A DNA stretch of 64,000 bases from Bradyrhizobium sp. CB2312 (lineage in GTDB: Bacteria; Pseudomonadota; Alphaproteobacteria; Rhizobiales; Xanthobacteraceae), in NCBI RefSeq assembly GCF_029714425.1, contig NZ_CP121668.1:4423501-4487500 (forward strand). Reading direction: 5' to 3'. The notes below the pieces were generated by a model, which was given only the letters and a program-made list of their open reading frames with translations, ran no database searches and was not told the DNA's origin. Positions within the stretch are counted from its first letter, which is position 1. Every line of letters starts with the position of its first letter. The position numbers and the translations under genes are program-made. Below, in pieces: positions 18,650-26,716 of this stretch.

Positions 18650-20389
18650 TCAGGCCGCAAGGGCGTTGGGCGCGAGGTTCGCCTGCGGCACGACGACGTG
18701 CTCGGTGATCATGGTGCCGCCATGTCCATCCGAAGCCAACGCGAAGTTCGCGGCCGAGTACTGGCCCAGCAGGGCCAGCGAGGCCGAATTGACGCCGTTG
18801 CTGATTGTCAGCGTGCCGCCGCCATTGCCGGGATCGGCCGCGTAGCCCAGCGTCGTCCCCGCGCCGAAAGCGATGTCGCGGAGGTCGATGATGTCGGTAT
18901 CGCCGAAGCCGGAGATCTGACCCGAAAACAGGTCGGAGCTGTCGAGCTGAAGCGTGCCGCCTTCGCCCTCGAACGTGACGTCGACCGCAGCGCCGCCCAC
19001 GGCAACATGCGCGAGACCACCGGAGATGATGGTGCCGTTGGCCACGCCGCTGTTCACGAGCTCGACGCCGCCGCTGTGGACGATCGTTCCGTTGGTGATG
19101 CCGCCGGACACGGTCTGGAGGCCGCCGCTGTTCACCACCGTGTCGTTGGCGACGCCCATGACGTTCTCCTTGCCGTGATTTCCGATCACGGTATCGTCGA
19201 CGACGCCATAGACGTATTCGATGCCACCGAGGTTGGTGGTGTTATCCGCAGTGCCGTAGACGAACTGGTATCCGCCGCTGATGACCATGTTCGTCGCAAG
19301 GCCGCCGACCTGGATCATGGCGTAGCCGCCGGTCAGCACCGTGGCATTCTTCGAGATGCCGCCGGTGTCGATCACCGCGTAGCCGCCGGAATTGACGGTC
19401 GTGTTTGTCGAGGTACCACCGGCGCTGACGATCTCGTAGCCGCCGCGGTTGACCGTAGTCGCGAACGAGCTTCCGCCTGCGCTGACGAACTCGTAGCCGC
19501 CGCTATTGGCGATCGTGCCGCTGGTCACGCCGCCCGAGGTGACGATTTCGTAGCCGCCGCGGTTGACCACGGTGGCGAGCGCCGTGCCGTAGATCTGCAC
19601 CAGCTGTGTTGCGCTCGTCAGGGTCGTGCCGCTCACCACGCCGCCGCCGAGCACGGTCTGCGTGCCGCCGGTCATCACCGTGTTGTTGGCGACGCCATCC
19701 CAGACGATCTGGGAGCCGCCGCTCATATGCGTGCCGTTGGCGGTGCCGCCGGCCAGCACATATGCGAAGCCGCCGCTCATGGTGGTGTTGTTCGCGACAC
19801 CGCCGCTTCCGATGAACTGCCACCCGCTGGTCATCGTCGTGTTGATCGCAAGGCCGATGATGTCCTGCTGGCCCCCGGCAATGGTGGTGCCGCTCGCGGT
19901 CGCACCGCCATAGACGGCCTGGTAGATGGCGTTGCCGAGCGTCGAGCCGCTGGCCACGCCACCGGAATAGACCCATTGCGCGCCGGCGCTCAGGTTGGTT
20001 CCGGTCGCGATGCCGCCGTCATAGATGGCCTGAACGCCGCCGCCGGTCGTGTCGCTCGCCGTGCCGCCGGAGTAGACGTTCTGCGTGGCGCCGTCCAAGG
20101 TGGTGTCGATCGCCTTGCCACCGTTGAAGATGTTCATGACGGCGCCGCCGGCGATCGTCGCATTGATGTCGGTGCCGAATACGTTCTCGACGGCAAGCCC
20201 GCCGAGGAAAGAGTCGACAGCCGTTCCGCCGGCGTCCACCACCAGCACGCCGCCGCCATTGACGACCGTCCCGTTGGCGGTGCCGCCGGCGTGGATCTCG
20301 AGCGTGCCGTTCCACAGGACCAAGGTCCCGTCGACGGTCGCCCCGGAGCCGACCTCCAGAGTGTCGCCCGGCTGTACTGTGTCAGTCAT
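18650..20389 (-). CDS. Strand-loop-strand (AIDA-type) repeat protein, probable heptosylated T1SS substrate
   Basis: 579 residues. After a short leader (MTDTVQPGDTLEVGSG), residues ~20-480 are about 25 repeats of 17-20 residues with the pattern GGxxxVxxGGxAxxTxV, the beta-solenoid repeat that autotransporter heptosyltransferases modify (family TIGR04415). The last ~100 residues contain FGDTDIIDLRDIAFGAG, LTISNGVNSASLALLG and ASDGHGGTMI, a tail common in rhizobial proteins exported by type I secretion. There is no N-terminal signal peptide and no 250-residue beta-barrel, so it is not a classical autotransporter. ATG at 20389 has AGGAGA upstream; a GTG at 20413 would overlap the preceding stop codon. 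The O-heptosyltransferase gene lies immediately upstream. Confidence 0.88.
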   Translation of the reverse strand: MTDTVQPGDTLEVGSGATVDGTLVLWNGTLEIHAGGTANGTVVNGGGVLVVDAGGTAVDSFLGGLAVENVFGTDINATIAGGAVMNIFNGGKAIDTTLDGATQNVYSGGTASDTTGGGVQAIYDGGIATGTNLSAGAQWVYSGGVASGSTLGNAIYQAVYGGATASGTTIAGGQQDIIGLAINTTMTSGWQFIGSGGVANNTTMSGGFAYVLAGGTANGTHMSGGSQIVWDGVANNTVMTGGTQTVLGGGVVSGTTLTSATQLVQIYGTALATVVNRGGYEIVTSGGVTSGTIANSGGYEFVSAGGSSFATTVNRGGYEIVSAGGTSTNTTVNSGGYAVIDTGGISKNATVLTGGYAMIQVGGLATNMVISGGYQFVYGTADNTTNLGGIEYVYGVVDDTVIGNHGKENVMGVANDTVVNSGGLQTVSGGITNGTIVHSGGVELVNSGVANGTIISGGLAHVAVGGAAVDVTFEGEGGTLQLDSSDLFSGQISGFGDTDIIDLRDIAFGAGTTLGYAADPGNGGGTLTISNGVNSASLALLGQYSAANFALASDGHGGTMITEHVVVPQANLAPNALAA

Positions 20390-20409
20390 CGCATTTCTCC
20401 TGGTAAAAT

Positions 20410-21723
20410 TCACTGTGTCCTATGTCCGTTTCGCGTCCCGAAGCCCGGGATGGTCTCGATTGTGCGTCTCACTTGGTCGAAGGTGATCAACCGCGTGCAC
20501 TCGAATTGTCGCGGCGTATCCTTGTGGCGTGGACACCACAGGAAATCTTTGTGGTCGAACCTGTGAACAGGATCGTTCCAGCAGGAATTGCAGGCGTGAT
20601 AGTTGACGACGCGGTAGGGCGTCGTGAACTCGTTGGTCGGATGGGTGAAGCCGCTGATGAGCACGACCGGCGTTCCGGTCGCCCAGGCGAGCCATGACAG
20701 CCCGCTCGACAGGCCGATGAAGAAGTCCGCGTGCTTGAGCCAGCGCGCGCGCTCCTGCAGCGGGCGGTCGCCGGTCTCGTCCTCGGCGCCGTGCGGAATC
20801 TGCGTCCACACCACGCCGGAGCCGTGAACGGGCTTCTGGTCGATGCAGATCACGCGATAGCCCGCCTGCTTCAGGAAGCGGACGGTCTCGCGCCAGCCGT
20901 GCGGATTATTCCAGTATTTGCACTGCGTCGTGCTCTGCACGGCGATGCAGACATAAGGCTCGGATATCGGAGGGGTGTCATCGGCCACCGCAATGCGTGG
21001 TGGCTGCTCGGCCGGATCCACGCCGAGGATGTAGCCGGCGGTGCGATGCAGACCGATATGGCGGAAGTCGCAGGGCTGAAACACATGGTCCTGATCGTCG
21101 AAGAACAGCCCGATATTGTACGTCGCGTAGTAGCGGCGTGGATCGACCTCGCCGTGACCGAGCAGCGTAATGTCCGGATAGGCCGTGCGGAACAGCGGGA
21201 TGACCTTTTCGGACATCGTGCAGGTCAGGCGGCAGCCGTGGAGGGCGCGAAATCTGTCCGCGTAGGGAAACCACCCGATCGTATCGCCGAGTGTCATCTC
21301 GGGAAGCTGGATCAGGACGTCGCGACCTGTGGCTGAATAGTCGTGCTGGAGGACGACCTCGCCTTTGATCCATATTTCGAGACGGATGCGCACGAAGTAG
21401 CGCTTGGTCGAATTGATGCGGCCCGACTTGATCTCGGTTTCGAACAGCACATTGCCGCTGTCGATGTCGCTGAGCCTGACCCGGTAGGGGCCGTTGCCGT
21501 CGGGGAGCAACACCCGGCAGCCGTCGTTGAAGTCGAAGCGGATGCCGAGCGGGCCGGACTGGGTCGGGACGTCGGCTGGCGGACGGAATGGCAGCTTGTC
21601 CGGCCCCGCCGACGGCGCCCGCGCGCTCTGCGGCGATGGCGCGCCAGAGCCCGGTCCCGGCGCCGGGGGCCGAGGTGAGCCGTTCGCGCCCGGAGCGGGT
21701 GATGGGGCGTGCGCAATATTCAT
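20410..21723 (-). CDS. Autotransporter-type O-heptosyltransferase (TibC/AAH, BAHT family)
   Basis: Transfers heptose from ADP-heptose to serines of strand-loop-strand repeats; cytoplasmic in TibC and AAH. The 437-residue protein has a Pro/Gly-rich N-terminal 60 residues, then the beta-sandwich part (IRFDFNDGCRVLL) and a GT9-like catalytic half (FIGLSSGLSWLAWATGTPVV, ISGFTHPTNEF). Near the C-terminus four cysteines (C378, C381, C397, C409; CNSC, LWCPRH, FECTRL) match the metal-finger arrangement of the family (TIGR04414). ATG at 21723 is preferred; the 36 upstream codons have no family resemblance. It is the first gene of a two-gene unit with its probable substrate, 20 bases upstream of that ATG. 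Confidence 0.9.
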   Translation of the reverse strand: MNIAHAPSPAPGANGSPRPPAPGPGSGAPSPQSARAPSAGPDKLPFRPPADVPTQSGPLGIRFDFNDGCRVLLPDGNGPYRVRLSDIDSGNVLFETEIKSGRINSTKRYFVRIRLEIWIKGEVVLQHDYSATGRDVLIQLPEMTLGDTIGWFPYADRFRALHGCRLTCTMSEKVIPLFRTAYPDITLLGHGEVDPRRYYATYNIGLFFDDQDHVFQPCDFRHIGLHRTAGYILGVDPAEQPPRIAVADDTPPISEPYVCIAVQSTTQCKYWNNPHGWRETVRFLKQAGYRVICIDQKPVHGSGVVWTQIPHGAEDETGDRPLQERARWLKHADFFIGLSSGLSWLAWATGTPVVLISGFTHPTNEFTTPYRVVNYHACNSCWNDPVHRFDHKDFLWCPRHKDTPRQFECTRLITFDQVRRTIETIPGFGTRNGHRTQ

Positions 21724-22234
21724 AGGTGAGCGGTCGGCTAAATGGACTTCATCTGACGGTTTTGGTGCGGAATGGCTGGCTGTCGCTATCGCAAAGACCG
21801 GGCCGTCGGTGTCGCGGCGACGGGTAGGCAATTACGATATACGCATCAATTTTGTTATCATAACACAGTGAGTGATGGTTTATTCCTATCCATTGTTATG
21901 TGATGTTGCGTCGCGTTGACGCGTCGGTTCGCGCCGAACGACGCCGCCAAAGATGACGAGCCGATCTTGACGAGCTGATCGGTGCATTTTCGATGACGAG
22001 GGCCAAACGGGGCCTATTTTTGTTGATGCAGAGAGCGATGCGGGCCTGAAGATAGGGTTCACCCAAATGTCGTCGGCGTTGAGTAAGACCCCTGATCGCA
22101 GGCGTCGGGATCGCCGTTCAATTGAATTTACGTTCGTATGTGAGTCGCGTTTGCATTATATAACATATATCGTCGGAATATCATATGAGTTTCCGCGCGG
22201 CCGCCGAGGTGTGCGCGCGTGACCGGGTTGAGAC
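21724..22234. promoter_or_regulatory. AT-rich divergent promoter region of the secretion locus
   Basis: 511 bases with no credible gene, clearly richer in A+T than the flanks. It contains a perfect dyad tgttat-c-ataaca (21853-21865), a second half-site tgttatgt near 21894, and an A/T palindrome atata-aca-tatat (22158-22170). These are candidate operator and -10 elements for the divergent heptosyltransferase and ABC-exporter transcripts. No specific regulator can be named. Confidence 0.5.
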
Positions 22235-24388
22235 ATGACGGGGCGGCACATGGCTGAAGACGTGGCCCGAGAGCCGTCCGGAGACCCGGGCCTTCACGCG
22301 ATCGTCGCCTTGTTGCGTTTGAACGGCGTGGGGGCGAGCCCGGACCAGGTCCGGCATCAATTCGGCAACACGATCGGTGTCACCGAGATCCTGCGTTGCG
22401 CAAAGGGCTTCGGCCTGAAAGCCAAGTCCGTCTCCACGAGATGGGAGCGGCTTGGCGGATTGCCGATGCCGTGCATTGCAGTCTTGCGCGACGGCGGGTT
22501 TCTGCTGCTCGGCAAGGCCGGGGAGGACAAGATCATCGTCCAGGTGCCGGATGCCGCGAAGCCGGACCTGATGACCCGGGCCAAGTTCGAGGCCGTATGG
22601 GACGGCCGGGCGATCCTGGTCGCCAAGCGTTCGCTGCTGACCGATCTCTCGCGGCGCTTCGACATCACCTGGTTCCTGGGGGCGATCCACAAATACCGGC
22701 GGCTGCTCGGCGAGGTGCTGGTCGGCTCGCTCTTCCTCCAGCTGTTCGCGCTGGTCTCCCCGTTGCTGTTCCAGGTCGTGATCGACAAGGTGCTGGTCCA
22801 TCGCAGCATGACCACCCTGGACGTCGTCGTGACCGGGCTGGTCGCGATCGCGATCTTCGAGACGATCCTCGGCGCGCTCCGCACCTATCTGTTTTCGCAC
22901 ACGACCAATCGCATCGACGTCGAATTGGGCGCGCGGCTGTTTCGGCATCTCTTGGCGCTGCCCATCGGCTATTTCCGGGCGCGCCGGGTGGGGGACTCGG
23001 TCGCGCGGGTGCGGGAGCTGGAGAACATCCGCAATTTCCTCACCAGCTCGGCGCTGACCATCGCGATCGATCTCTTCTTCGCCATCGTCTTCATCGCGGT
23101 GATGTGGTTCTATTCGCCGCTGCTCACGCTGATCACGTTGGCCTCGTTTCCGTTCTACATCGCGGTCTCGGCCGGCGTCAGTCCAGCCTTCCGCGGGCGC
23201 CTCGACGAGAAATTCCAGCGTGGTGCGGAGAACCAGGCCTTCCTGGTGGAATGCGTCACGGGCGTCGAGACGCTGAAGGCGATGGCGCTGGAGCCGCAGA
23301 TGCAGCGGCGCTGGGAGGAGCAGCTCGCTGCTTACGTGGCGGCGAGCTTTCGCGTCATCAGCCTCGGCAATACCGCGAGCCAGGCCATCCAGTTCGTCAG
23401 CAAGGTCGCGACCGCCGCGATCCTGTATTTCGGCGCGAGGCTCGTCATCGGCGGCGATCTGACCGTCGGCGAGCTGGTCGCCTTCAATCTCCTGGCGGGG
23501 CGCGTCAGCACGCCGGTGCTTCGCCTGGCGCAGATCTGGCAGGATTTCCACCAGGCGCGGTTGTCGGTGCAGCGGCTGGGCGACATCCTGAACACGCCGG
23601 CAGAGCCCGTCTACACGCCGGGGCGCGCGGCGCTGCCTGCGATCCGCGGCGACATCAAGTTCGAGCACGTCACCTTTCGCTACCGCATCGACGGTCCCGA
23701 GATTCTCAGCGATGTGAGCCTGAGCGTGCCGGCGGGGCAATTCGTTGGGGTCGTCGGCACCTCGGGATCGGGCAAGAGCACGCTCGCCAAGCTGATCCAG
23801 AGGCTCTATGTGCCCGAGAGCGGGCGTGTGCTGGTGGACGGCACTGACCTCGCGATGGTCGATCCGGCCTGGCTGCGCCGGCAGATCGGCATCGTGCTCC
23901 AGGAGAACATCCTGTTCAATCGCACCGTCCGCGACAACATCGCGCTCGCCGATCCCTCCATGCCGATCGAGCGCGTCATCGAAGCCGCGAGGCTCGCCGG
24001 GGCGCACGACTTCATCCTCGAGCTTCCGGAAGGGTACGACACGGTCGTCGGCGAGCAGGGGAGCACGCTGTCCGGCGGCCAGCGGCAGCGGATCGCCATC
24101 GCGCGGGCGCTGATGACCAATCCGCGCATCCTGATCCTCGACGAGGCGACGAGCGCGCTCGACTACGAGAGCGAGCGGATCGTCCAGCAGAACATGGCGC
24201 AGATCGCCAAGGGACGCACCGTCTTCGTGATCGCCCATCGGCTGTCGACCCTGCGGATGGCCCACCGCATCATCACGATGGATCGCTGCCGCCTGATCGA
24301 GGACGGGACTCATGACGAGTTGATCAAGACGGGCGGCCGCTACGCCACGCTGTTCCGGCTTCAGGCGGGCTTGCATGAAATCAGCTAG
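22235..24388 (+). CDS. Type I secretion ABC transporter (HlyB-like, degenerate C39 domain)
   Basis: A 717-residue inner-membrane exporter: N-terminal C39-peptidase-like domain (~15-135), six-helix ABC permease (~150-435) and nucleotide-binding domain (~475-715). The ATPase has Walker A GTSGSGKST, signature LSGGQRQR, Walker B ILILDEATSALD and H-loop IAHRLST. The peptidase-like domain has no Cys at the catalytic position (LHAIVALLRLNG), as in HlyB where it binds the substrate without cleaving it. It therefore fits a substrate with an uncleaved C-terminal signal. The HlyD-type gene overlaps its end by 14 bases; the divergent repeat protein is the obvious cargo. No TolC gene is nearby. Confidence 0.93.
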   Translation: MTGRHMAEDVAREPSGDPGLHAIVALLRLNGVGASPDQVRHQFGNTIGVTEILRCAKGFGLKAKSVSTRWERLGGLPMPCIAVLRDGGFLLLGKAGEDKIIVQVPDAAKPDLMTRAKFEAVWDGRAILVAKRSLLTDLSRRFDITWFLGAIHKYRRLLGEVLVGSLFLQLFALVSPLLFQVVIDKVLVHRSMTTLDVVVTGLVAIAIFETILGALRTYLFSHTTNRIDVELGARLFRHLLALPIGYFRARRVGDSVARVRELENIRNFLTSSALTIAIDLFFAIVFIAVMWFYSPLLTLITLASFPFYIAVSAGVSPAFRGRLDEKFQRGAENQAFLVECVTGVETLKAMALEPQMQRRWEEQLAAYVAASFRVISLGNTASQAIQFVSKVATAAILYFGARLVIGGDLTVGELVAFNLLAGRVSTPVLRLAQIWQDFHQARLSVQRLGDILNTPAEPVYTPGRAALPAIRGDIKFEHVTFRYRIDGPEILSDVSLSVPAGQFVGVVGTSGSGKSTLAKLIQRLYVPESGRVLVDGTDLAMVDPAWLRRQIGIVLQENILFNRTVRDNIALADPSMPIERVIEAARLAGAHDFILELPEGYDTVVGEQGSTLSGGQRQRIAIARALMTNPRILILDEATSALDYESERIVQQNMAQIAKGRTVFVIAHRLSTLRMAHRIITMDRCRLIEDGTHDELIKTGGRYATLFRLQAGLHEIS

Positions 24389-25805
24389 CAAGGTCGTGCC
24401 GTTTCCGGCCAGCAGGGCTCCGGCGCGGAGCAAGGACGAGATCGCCTTTCTGCCGGCCGCACTGGAGATCGTCGAGGCGCCGCCCAATCCGGTCGGCCGC
24501 GCCGTCGGTGCCGTGATCGTTGCCGCCTTCGCGGTGGCGATCGTCTGGGCCTGCCTTGGCACCGTCGATATCGTCGCGGTGGCACCGGGCAAGGTGATCC
24601 CGAGCGGCCGGACCAAGGTGATCCAGCCGTTCGAGACCAGCGTGGTGCGCGCGATCCAGGTCGCCGATGGCCAGACGGTGCAGGCAGGGGATGTGCTGGT
24701 CGATCTCGACTCCACGATGAACGAGGCCGAGCTCGGGCACCTCAAGAGCGATCTCGTCAGCCCGCAGCTCGAGGCGGCGCGGCTGCGCGCGGCCCTCGCC
24801 GGCGGCGATCCAGCCGCCAGTTTCCATCCGCCGGAAGGCGCTCCCGCCGAGCTCGTGAAGGTTCAGCAGCGATTCCTGGCGAGCCAGGCCGCCGAGCAGG
24901 CGGCCAAGCTGGCCTCGATCGAGCATCAGGTCGCGCAGAAGGAGGCCGAGCGGGCCACGATCACGGCGATGATCGGCAAGCTCGAAGCGACCATCCCGCT
25001 GCTCCAGCAACGCGTCGACATGCGCAAGCAGCTGTTCGACAAGGAATTGGGATCGAAGATCTTCTATCTCCAGGAGCTGCAGGATCTGGTGGGCCAGCAG
25101 CAGGAGCTCGTGGTTCAAAGGAGCCGGTCCAGGGAGGTCGACGCGGCCCTCGCTGCACTGGTCGAGACCGGGACGAAGACGACGGCCGAATATCAGCGCT
25201 CGCTGTCGGACGATCTTGCCAAGGCCGAGCAGAAGGCCGCGGGCCTGATGCAGGACGTGGTCAAGGCCGAGCAGAGGAGGAGCTTCCAGCGCCTGACCGC
25301 GCCGGTCGACGGCGTCGTGCAGCAGCTTGCCATCCACACGGTCGGCGGCGTCGTCACGCCCGCGCAGTCGCTGATGGTGATCGTGCCGCTGGAGAGCCGG
25401 CTGGAGATCGAGGCGATGGCGTCGAACCGCGACATCGGCTTCATCGAGGTCGGCCAGGACGTCGCGATCAAGATCGATACCTTCAATTTCACCCGGTATG
25501 GGCTGGTGGACGGCAAGGTCACGAGCGTGTCACACGATGCCATCACCCGCGACAAGCCTGCGGACAAGAATGGCGACAAATCCTTGGGCACCGAACAGGA
25601 CAGCAGCGAGCCCAAGGGGCAGGAGCTGGTTTATTCGGCCCGGATCGCTCCCGCGAAGGACCGGATGCTGATCGAGGACAAATCCGTCAATCTCTCACCT
25701 GGCATGGCCGTGACGGTCGAGATCAAGACCGGGACGCGCTCGATCATCAGCTATCTGTTGTCGCCGCTTGCGCGCTATCGGCATGAAAGCATGCGGGAGA
25801 GATAG
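24375..25805 (+). CDS. HlyD-family periplasmic adaptor of type I secretion
   Basis: 476 residues: cytoplasmic N-terminus, one membrane helix (VGAVIVAAFAVAIVWACLG, ~45-63), a first lipoyl half (VIQPFETSVVRAIQVADGQTV), a long alpha-helical hairpin (~130-300) rich in Glu/Gln/Lys, a second lipoyl half (RLTAPVDGVVQQL) and a C-terminal beta-barrel. This is the HlyD/EmrA layout that bridges the ABC exporter to a TolC channel. It overlaps the exporter gene by 14 bases, so the two are translationally coupled. A region of charged residues near 400-420 (KNGDKSLGTEQDSSEPKGQE) is a loop often seen in the rhizobial homologues. Confidence 0.92.
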   Translation: MKSASKVVPFPASRAPARSKDEIAFLPAALEIVEAPPNPVGRAVGAVIVAAFAVAIVWACLGTVDIVAVAPGKVIPSGRTKVIQPFETSVVRAIQVADGQTVQAGDVLVDLDSTMNEAELGHLKSDLVSPQLEAARLRAALAGGDPAASFHPPEGAPAELVKVQQRFLASQAAEQAAKLASIEHQVAQKEAERATITAMIGKLEATIPLLQQRVDMRKQLFDKELGSKIFYLQELQDLVGQQQELVVQRSRSREVDAALAALVETGTKTTAEYQRSLSDDLAKAEQKAAGLMQDVVKAEQRRSFQRLTAPVDGVVQQLAIHTVGGVVTPAQSLMVIVPLESRLEIEAMASNRDIGFIEVGQDVAIKIDTFNFTRYGLVDGKVTSVSHDAITRDKPADKNGDKSLGTEQDSSEPKGQELVYSARIAPAKDRMLIEDKSVNLSPGMAVTVEIKTGTRSIISYLLSPLARYRHESMRER

Positions 25806-25893
25806 CGGAGCATCGCGCGCCGCATCTTTCCCGCTGGCTCCGATCTCGCGATCCGGATAGGCTGTTCGACGAACAAAACGCCAGGGAGCCCCC

Positions 25894-26295
25894 ATGCCCA
25901 AGCTCGATCATCTCCGCCCCAGCGGCCTTCATCACAATCCGGCCTATTCCCACGTCGTCACCGCCTCCGGCGCCCGCACCATCTACATCTCCGGGCAGGT
26001 GTCGGTGGATGAGGAGGGCCGCATTGTCGGCGAGGGCGATCTCGCCGCGCAGACCACGCAGGTGATGCAGAATCTGGGACATGCGCTGAAGGCGGCGGGC
26101 GCGAGCTATGCCAACATCGTGAAGATCACGACCTTCGTCGTCGGTTACAAGCCGGAGCTGCGCCCGATCATCGGCAAGGCCCGCTCGGCTTTCTTCGAGG
26201 GCATGGACCCGCCGGCCTCGACCCTCGTCGGCGTCTCCGCGCTCGCCGCGCCGGAATGGCTGATCGAGATCGAAGCGATCGCTGTTGCGGATTGA
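25894..26295 (+). CDS. RidA family protein
   Basis: 133 residues of the short RidA/YjgF type: YSHVVTASGARTIYISGQVSVD, then SYANIVKITTFVVGY and PPASTLVGVSALAAPEWLIEIEAIA. Trimeric cytoplasmic imine/enamine hydrolases are the best-known members. A CAGGGAG ribosome site precedes the ATG. The Nudix gene begins 10 bases downstream, suggesting a small operon. It is distinct from the longer RidA-like gene at 16960-17427. Confidence 0.9.
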   Translation: MPKLDHLRPSGLHHNPAYSHVVTASGARTIYISGQVSVDEEGRIVGEGDLAAQTTQVMQNLGHALKAAGASYANIVKITTFVVGYKPELRPIIGKARSAFFEGMDPPASTLVGVSALAAPEWLIEIEAIAVAD

Positions 26296-26305
26296 GTGTG
26301 CAGCA

Positions 26306-26716
26306 ATGACCTCGAATGATTCCATCCGGATCGCGGCTGCGCTGATGAGCCGGAGCGATGGGCATGTCCTGCTGGTCAGGAAACGGGCCACCGAGGCTTT
26401 CATGCAACCGGGCGGCAAGATCGAAGCGGGCGAGCATCCACAGGCCGCGCTGAGGCGGGAATTGGCCGAAGAGCTCGGGATCGAGGTCGACCCGAGCGAG
26501 ATGACGTATCTCGGCCGATACACCGCGCCGGCTGCACACGAGCCGGGGCGGCTGGTTGATGCCGAAATCTTCCGTATCGCCATCGCGCGGTCGGTCCATC
26601 CCGGTGCGGAGATCGAGGAGTTCCTATGGCTGGACCCGAATGCGCCTGGATCGGTGAAGCTTGCGCCGCTGACACGCGACAAAGTGCTGCCGCTGTGTTC
26701 GCGTCCGGTCCGATAG
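26306..26716 (+). CDS. Nudix hydrolase
   Basis: 136 residues. The Nudix box is complete, with GGKIEAGEHPQAALRRELAE followed directly by ELGI, matching GX5EX7REUXEEXGU. Such enzymes cleave nucleoside diphosphates linked to another moiety using Mg2+ held by the box glutamates. N-terminal HVLLVRKRATEAFMQPGG suggests a MutT-like housecleaning or ADP-sugar substrate, but specificity is not inferable. The ATG at 26306 lies just after the RidA stop codon. It is overlapped on the opposite strand by the long tail of the SnoaL-like frame. Confidence 0.92.
   Translation: MTSNDSIRIAAALMSRSDGHVLLVRKRATEAFMQPGGKIEAGEHPQAALRRELAEELGIEVDPSEMTYLGRYTAPAAHEPGRLVDAEIFRIAIARSVHPGAEIEEFLWLDPNAPGSVKLAPLTRDKVLPLCSRPVR

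Noticed and set aside
18605..20566. A 653-codon forward frame across the repeat protein gene
   Set aside because: It is the antisense of a repetitive gene; the repeated codons give a long open frame without family resemblance.
22181..24745. An 854-codon open frame antisense to the ABC exporter
   Set aside because: Arg/Asp/His-rich shadow composition with no domain, while the forward frame is a complete exporter. High GC produces such shadows.
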